A stretch of DNA of 64,000 nt from an uncultured Bacteroidales bacterium. Its GTDB lineage: Bacteria; Bacteroidota; Bacteroidia; Bacteroidales; Bacteroidaceae. Shown here piece after piece: positions 61,202 to 64,000 of this stretch. A program made the position numbers and the translations under genes. The notes under the pieces were generated by a model. The model was given only the letters and a program-made list of their open reading frames with translations, made no database searches and was not told the origin of the DNA. Positions within the stretch are counted from its first letter, which is position 1. Each line of letters starts with the position of its first letter. The DNA is taken from positions 8,603-72,602 of the forward strand of contig CALFTK010000019.1 of assembly GCA_937916465.1 (NCBI GenBank), read 5' to 3'.

Positions 61202-62314
61202 TTAAATAATATCCAACACATTATGATACTCCAAATCCAGAGCCTTAGCTACATTTTCGTTGGTACATTTGCCGCAATATACGTTAACGCCCTTAGCCAG
61301 ACCGCTATCGCGCCTTATAGCCTCTTCCAGACCAAGGTCTGCCATCATCATACCGTATTTGAAGGTAGCATTTGCCAGAGCCACTGTTGATGTGTAGGGA
61401 ACAGCACCCGGCATATTGCCGACACAGTAATGAACTATGCCCTCTTCAATGAAAACAGGATCATCGTGAGTAGTGACATGCGACGATTCACAGCAACCGC
61501 CCTGGTCTATAGCTATATCCACTATCACTGCTCCTTTCTTCATATCCTTCAAGTGTTCGCGACGTACCAATTTCGGAGTTCTTCCACCTGGAATCAGTAC
61601 AGAACCAATAACCAGGTCAGCCTCCTTCAAAGATTTTCTTATATTCGCCTCTGTACTGTAAAGAGTTGTAACACTGGCGCCAAAAATATCTTCCAAATAT
61701 GCCAGACGGTTCAAATCAATATCAAGCAGAGTAACTTCAGCATCAATACCCACTGCTGCCTTTGCAGCGTATGTACCTGCTATACCACCACCCACTATCA
61801 CAATCTTACCACGTTCTACACCTGGAACACCACCCAGCAATATTCCGCGACCGCCATAGCTCTTTTCTATGTACTTAGCACCTTCCTGAATACTCAGACG
61901 TCCGGCAATCTGGCTCATAGGACGCAAACAAGGCAAGTTACCTGCTTTATCTACAATAGTTTCAAAAGCAACACCCTTAACCTTCTTATCCATCAAAGCC
62001 TTTGTCAAACCCGGATTAGGTGCCAAATGAAGATAGGTAAACAATATCTGATTTTCACGTAAAAACTTATATTCGCATGGTTCAGGTTCTTTAACCTTCC
62101 ATATCATATCCGATTTTTCGAATACTTCGGCAGGTGAACCTAAAATCTGTGCTCCTGCTGCTACATAATCATCATCTGAGAAACCGGCTCCTTCGCCTGC
62201 ATGAGTTTCTACATACACAGTATGTCCTTTTGCCACAAAAGCAGAGACATTATCCGGAGTCAAACCAACACGATATTCGTGGTTCTTAAGTTCTCTTGTT
62301 GTTCCAATCTTCAT
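61202..62314 (-). CDS. ald: Alanine dehydrogenase
   Basis: NAD-dependent interconversion of L-alanine and pyruvate + ammonia. 370 residues: MKIGTTRELKNHEYRVGLTP (pyruvate-binding Arg in HEYRVG), KVKEPEPCEY with Lys, LFTYLHLAP with His, the Rossmann loop IVGGGIAGTYAAKAAVGIDA, LLDID, and the closing VIVDIAIDQGGCCESSHVTT with the conserved DQGG. Length and motifs are those of bacterial Ald rather than the NAD(P) transhydrogenase alpha subunit. A variant -7 box (TATCTTCG) lies 45 nt upstream at 62359-62366. Confidence 0.95.
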   Translation of the reverse strand: MKIGTTRELKNHEYRVGLTPDNVSAFVAKGHTVYVETHAGEGAGFSDDDYVAAGAQILGSPAEVFEKSDMIWKVKEPEPCEYKFLRENQILFTYLHLAPNPGLTKALMDKKVKGVAFETIVDKAGNLPCLRPMSQIAGRLSIQEGAKYIEKSYGGRGILLGGVPGVERGKIVIVGGGIAGTYAAKAAVGIDAEVTLLDIDLNRLAYLEDIFGASVTTLYSTEANIRKSLKEADLVIGSVLIPGGRTPKLVRREHLKDMKKGAVIVDIAIDQGGCCESSHVTTHDDPVFIEEGIVHYCVGNMPGAVPYTSTVALANATFKYGMMMADLGLEEAIRRDSGLAKGVNVYCGKCTNENVAKALDLEYHNVLDII

Positions 62315-62418
62315 ATTTGTACTTTTTAAGGTATAACTATAATATATATATCACAGTGCGAAGATAGTTCAAATCTTTGAAAGAAGCACCCAACAATTAA
62401 CTTTAATTACATAGCCAA

Positions 62419-63711
62419 TCAGTATTTTTCAATCAAATAATCTGCCACAGCCTGATATGCGGGCAGTGAATAAGGATCATTGGCAGCATTCGATGCAACA
62501 GGCATTGAAGCCAACCTTACCAGCACCATTTCGGCAGCCATATCTATGTAGATGGTCTGACCATATACACCGCGGGCACAAAATGCTTTATCGGCATTAT
62601 TGGTTACCCACCACATATTCCTATATCCCCAACCTTTCAAGTTTGGATAGGACTCTTTGTCAAACCGGTCATTGTCGGCATTTTTCAGAATATCGTCAAC
62701 AACCTGTTCGGGTAAAATCTGTTTACCATTAAACCAACCTCTACGACGCACCATTTCGCCAAACATAGCCAAATCGCGTAAATTTGCATTGAATCCACCA
62801 CCTGCAAAGGCTATACCACGCGAATCAACCTGATAATAGCCATCGTAGTTCGCGCCCATAGGAGCCCAAATCTTTTCTGAAAGCAAATCAGGAATACTTT
62901 TTCCCGTAGCGCGGGATATAACCCAGCCCAATGCATCTGTATTTACAGTCTTGTAAGCAAATTTCTTACCATGTTCACCCTTCTTCTTAATCTTCTCCAG
63001 ATACTGGTAATAATACATTGCTCCCTTGTAACCTTCCGGTTTCTGCAAATTTCCCGATGCAGAATACTCCCAAATATCAGCATTTGGATCGGAATAGTCT
63101 TCACTGTAGTTTAGAGCCGTGGTCATGTCAAGCAGATTACGCACAGTGGCATCGCCAAAAGCCGATTCGGCCAGTTCAGGAACATATTCAGAAACCTTTT
63201 TGTTTTCGTCCAGTACCCCTTCTGCCACTAACATAGCTCCCAATGTTCCGGTAAATGTTTTACTTACCGACATTACCGAATGGATACCGTCAGGTTTCAA
63301 TGCGCCCTGATACTTTTCGTAAATAATTTTACCTTTGTGCAAAATAATCACACCATCTACATAGTTTTTGTCCAGAAAATCCTGCCAACCTACGGGCTCT
63401 GTTTCAAACAGAGGGACGAATTTAATCTTCTCAATCCCGGGATCTAAAGATTCTCTAAACCTGTACCTCTCTTTTGTGGCACATTTCACCACTTTAGTAG
63501 GTACGAACTGTCTCATATTACACACTGTGTAACGTAAAGCCGGAAAGTTAAAAAACGAACCATCGGCTGCTTCCACCACCATATCGTCCATAGGTGGGAA
63601 TCCCTGCATCCAACCCATAACCATAGGGTCGGATTCTTTTTGTGACAACTGCTGAGCAGATGTCACTACGCACATTACTGATGCGCCGCAAACAAGAAAT
63701 ATTCTTTTCAT
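62419..63711 (-). CDS. Exported serine hydrolase, beta-lactamase class C-like
   Basis: 430 residues from MKRIFLVCG with a signal peptide ending VVTSA-QQ. The serine hydrolase site is intact: SVMSVSKTFTG with nucleophile Ser148 and Lys151 (SxxK), Tyr in FAYKTVNTDALG, and a C-terminal GVYGQTIYID in place of the KTG box. The domain resembles 6-aminohexanoate-dimer hydrolase/EstB-type esterases more than true beta-lactamases (YCQ/GGG-type features at RGIAFAGGGFNANLRDLAMF). Periplasmic esterase, amidase or peptidase; no evidence for antibiotic hydrolysis. Single gene. Confidence 0.87.
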   Translation of the reverse strand: MKRIFLVCGASVMCVVTSAQQLSQKESDPMVMGWMQGFPPMDDMVVEAADGSFFNFPALRYTVCNMRQFVPTKVVKCATKERYRFRESLDPGIEKIKFVPLFETEPVGWQDFLDKNYVDGVIILHKGKIIYEKYQGALKPDGIHSVMSVSKTFTGTLGAMLVAEGVLDENKKVSEYVPELAESAFGDATVRNLLDMTTALNYSEDYSDPNADIWEYSASGNLQKPEGYKGAMYYYQYLEKIKKKGEHGKKFAYKTVNTDALGWVISRATGKSIPDLLSEKIWAPMGANYDGYYQVDSRGIAFAGGGFNANLRDLAMFGEMVRRRGWFNGKQILPEQVVDDILKNADNDRFDKESYPNLKGWGYRNMWWVTNNADKAFCARGVYGQTIYIDMAAEMVLVRLASMPVASNAANDPYSLPAYQAVADYLIEKY

Positions 63712-63751
63712 AATAGGCTTCATAAGTCTATTCCATTTTTGAATTATGGCG

Positions 63752-63759
63752 TAAAAGTA
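63752..63759 (-). promoter_or_regulatory. Serine hydrolase -7-like box
   Basis: Minus-strand TACTTTTA, one base off TAnnTTTG, about 40 nt before the start at 63711. The same variant occurs before paaK and the patatin gene. Confidence 0.4.
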
Positions 63760-63931
63760 TAGAGTTGTAAAATACGTTATTCTCTGAAACCCAACTTTTT
63801 TTATGGCTATAAATTTATTTAACCACAGTGCATTTTTCTTTACAAAACAATCTCTAAATATTAATTTTTAATAACTGAAACTTTTTTTAAATAGTGGAAC
63901 TGAGTAGAGTTTATTGTAATAGGAAGTAATT

Positions 63932-64000
63932 TCAATAGTTTACAACGAAAACCAAGTCCCCCCAACGCCTTCGGCGTCGGTCCCCCCCGTTCATAGGCCA
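63932..64000. repeat. Start of a GC-rich palindromic intergenic element
   Basis: The last bases switch from AT-rich to GC-rich: a run of C6, then the hairpin ACGCC-TTC-GGCGT (63965-63977), then C7 and CGTTCATAGGCCA. It looks like the left end of a palindromic repeat cut by the window edge. It resembles in type, not in exact sequence, the ACGCCTGCGGCGGC block in the array near 57 kb. Confidence 0.45.

Noticed and set aside
61430..62062. 210-codon plus-strand frame opposite ald
   Set aside because: Antisense to a complete alanine dehydrogenase with all motifs; no features of its own.
62419..63711. Antibiotic-resistance beta-lactamase
   Set aside because: SxxK is present but the C-terminal KTG box and class C signature are not; it fits esterase/amidase-type serine hydrolases better.

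Overview
The window is typical of a member of the order Bacteroidales (Bacteroidota). It is AT-rich and its promoters fit the Bacteroidota pattern (-7 TAnnTTTG, often with TTG/TTTG about 19-21 bp upstream), with no convincing Shine-Dalgarno sites. It also has the moxR/DUF58/batABCDE aerotolerance cluster, an rpmB-rpmG-DUF4295-ftsY-rimO-HU block, a TonB-dependent receptor and many lipoproteins. Family or genus cannot be fixed from the sequence alone. There is no rRNA, CRISPR array, transposase or clear prophage. Almost everything looks chromosomal and housekeeping.

Layout. 1-3.3 kb: the 3' part of an Oar-like TonB-dependent receptor and a convergent DMT transporter. 3.4-8.6 kb: a nicotinamidase with a lipoprotein signal and pncB (NAD salvage), Nif3 with a zinc-ribbon coiled-coil protein, an orphan HsdR-N nuclease-like gene and holA. 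8.6-9.2 kb: an AT-rich intergenic stretch with a perfect inverted repeat upstream of an XRE regulator, then a BspA-like lipoprotein. 10.9-15.5 kb: pyrK-pyrD, pepD and an MFS sugar porter. 15.6-19.7 kb (minus): phoH-purC-aroE-purM, with a membrane-anchored AroE. 19.7-28 kb: marC, a GFO/IDH/MocA oxidoreductase, a MalY-type lyase, trmD, ligA, dapA, an M23 peptidase and tRNA-Arg. 28-39 kb: a patatin-POTRA-barrel protein, htpG and clpC (minus), divergent from gyrA and a TPR protein. 39-48.7 kb (minus): a small conserved protein, a PAP2 phosphatase and the Bat cluster. 48.9-54.9 kb (minus): a HU-TM-LysM fusion, HU, rimO, ftsY, DUF4295, rpmG, rpmB and tsaD. 55-59.8 kb: a PaaK-type ligase with an ACT protein, tRNA-Ser, a tandem repeat array, rsmG, a metallo-hydrolase and a DUF1573 protein. 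59.8-63.7 kb (minus): manC, ald and a serine hydrolase.

How the genes work together. PncA and PncB salvage nicotinamide; PyrK/PyrD, PurC/PurM and AroE serve pyrimidine, purine and aromatic synthesis. HolA, LigA, GyrA and the HU proteins handle DNA. L28, L33, DUF4295, FtsY, RimO, TrmD, TsaD and RsmG form a translation and targeting group. HtpG, ClpC and the Bat proteins belong to stress and envelope homeostasis.

The most interesting items are: a HU-type DNA-binding domain joined through an acidic linker and one membrane helix to a periplasmic LysM domain (a possible nucleoid-to-wall tether); a repeat array after tRNA-Ser that carries inverted copies of the tRNA's 3' end; a predicted membrane-tethered shikimate dehydrogenase; a predicted lipoprotein nicotinamidase; near-leaderless promoters at phoH, the malY-like gene and the patatin gene; and gyrA with a TTG start, a (CG)5 tract at its promoter and Gly at the E. 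coli Asp87 position. No wholly new multi-gene system is evident.
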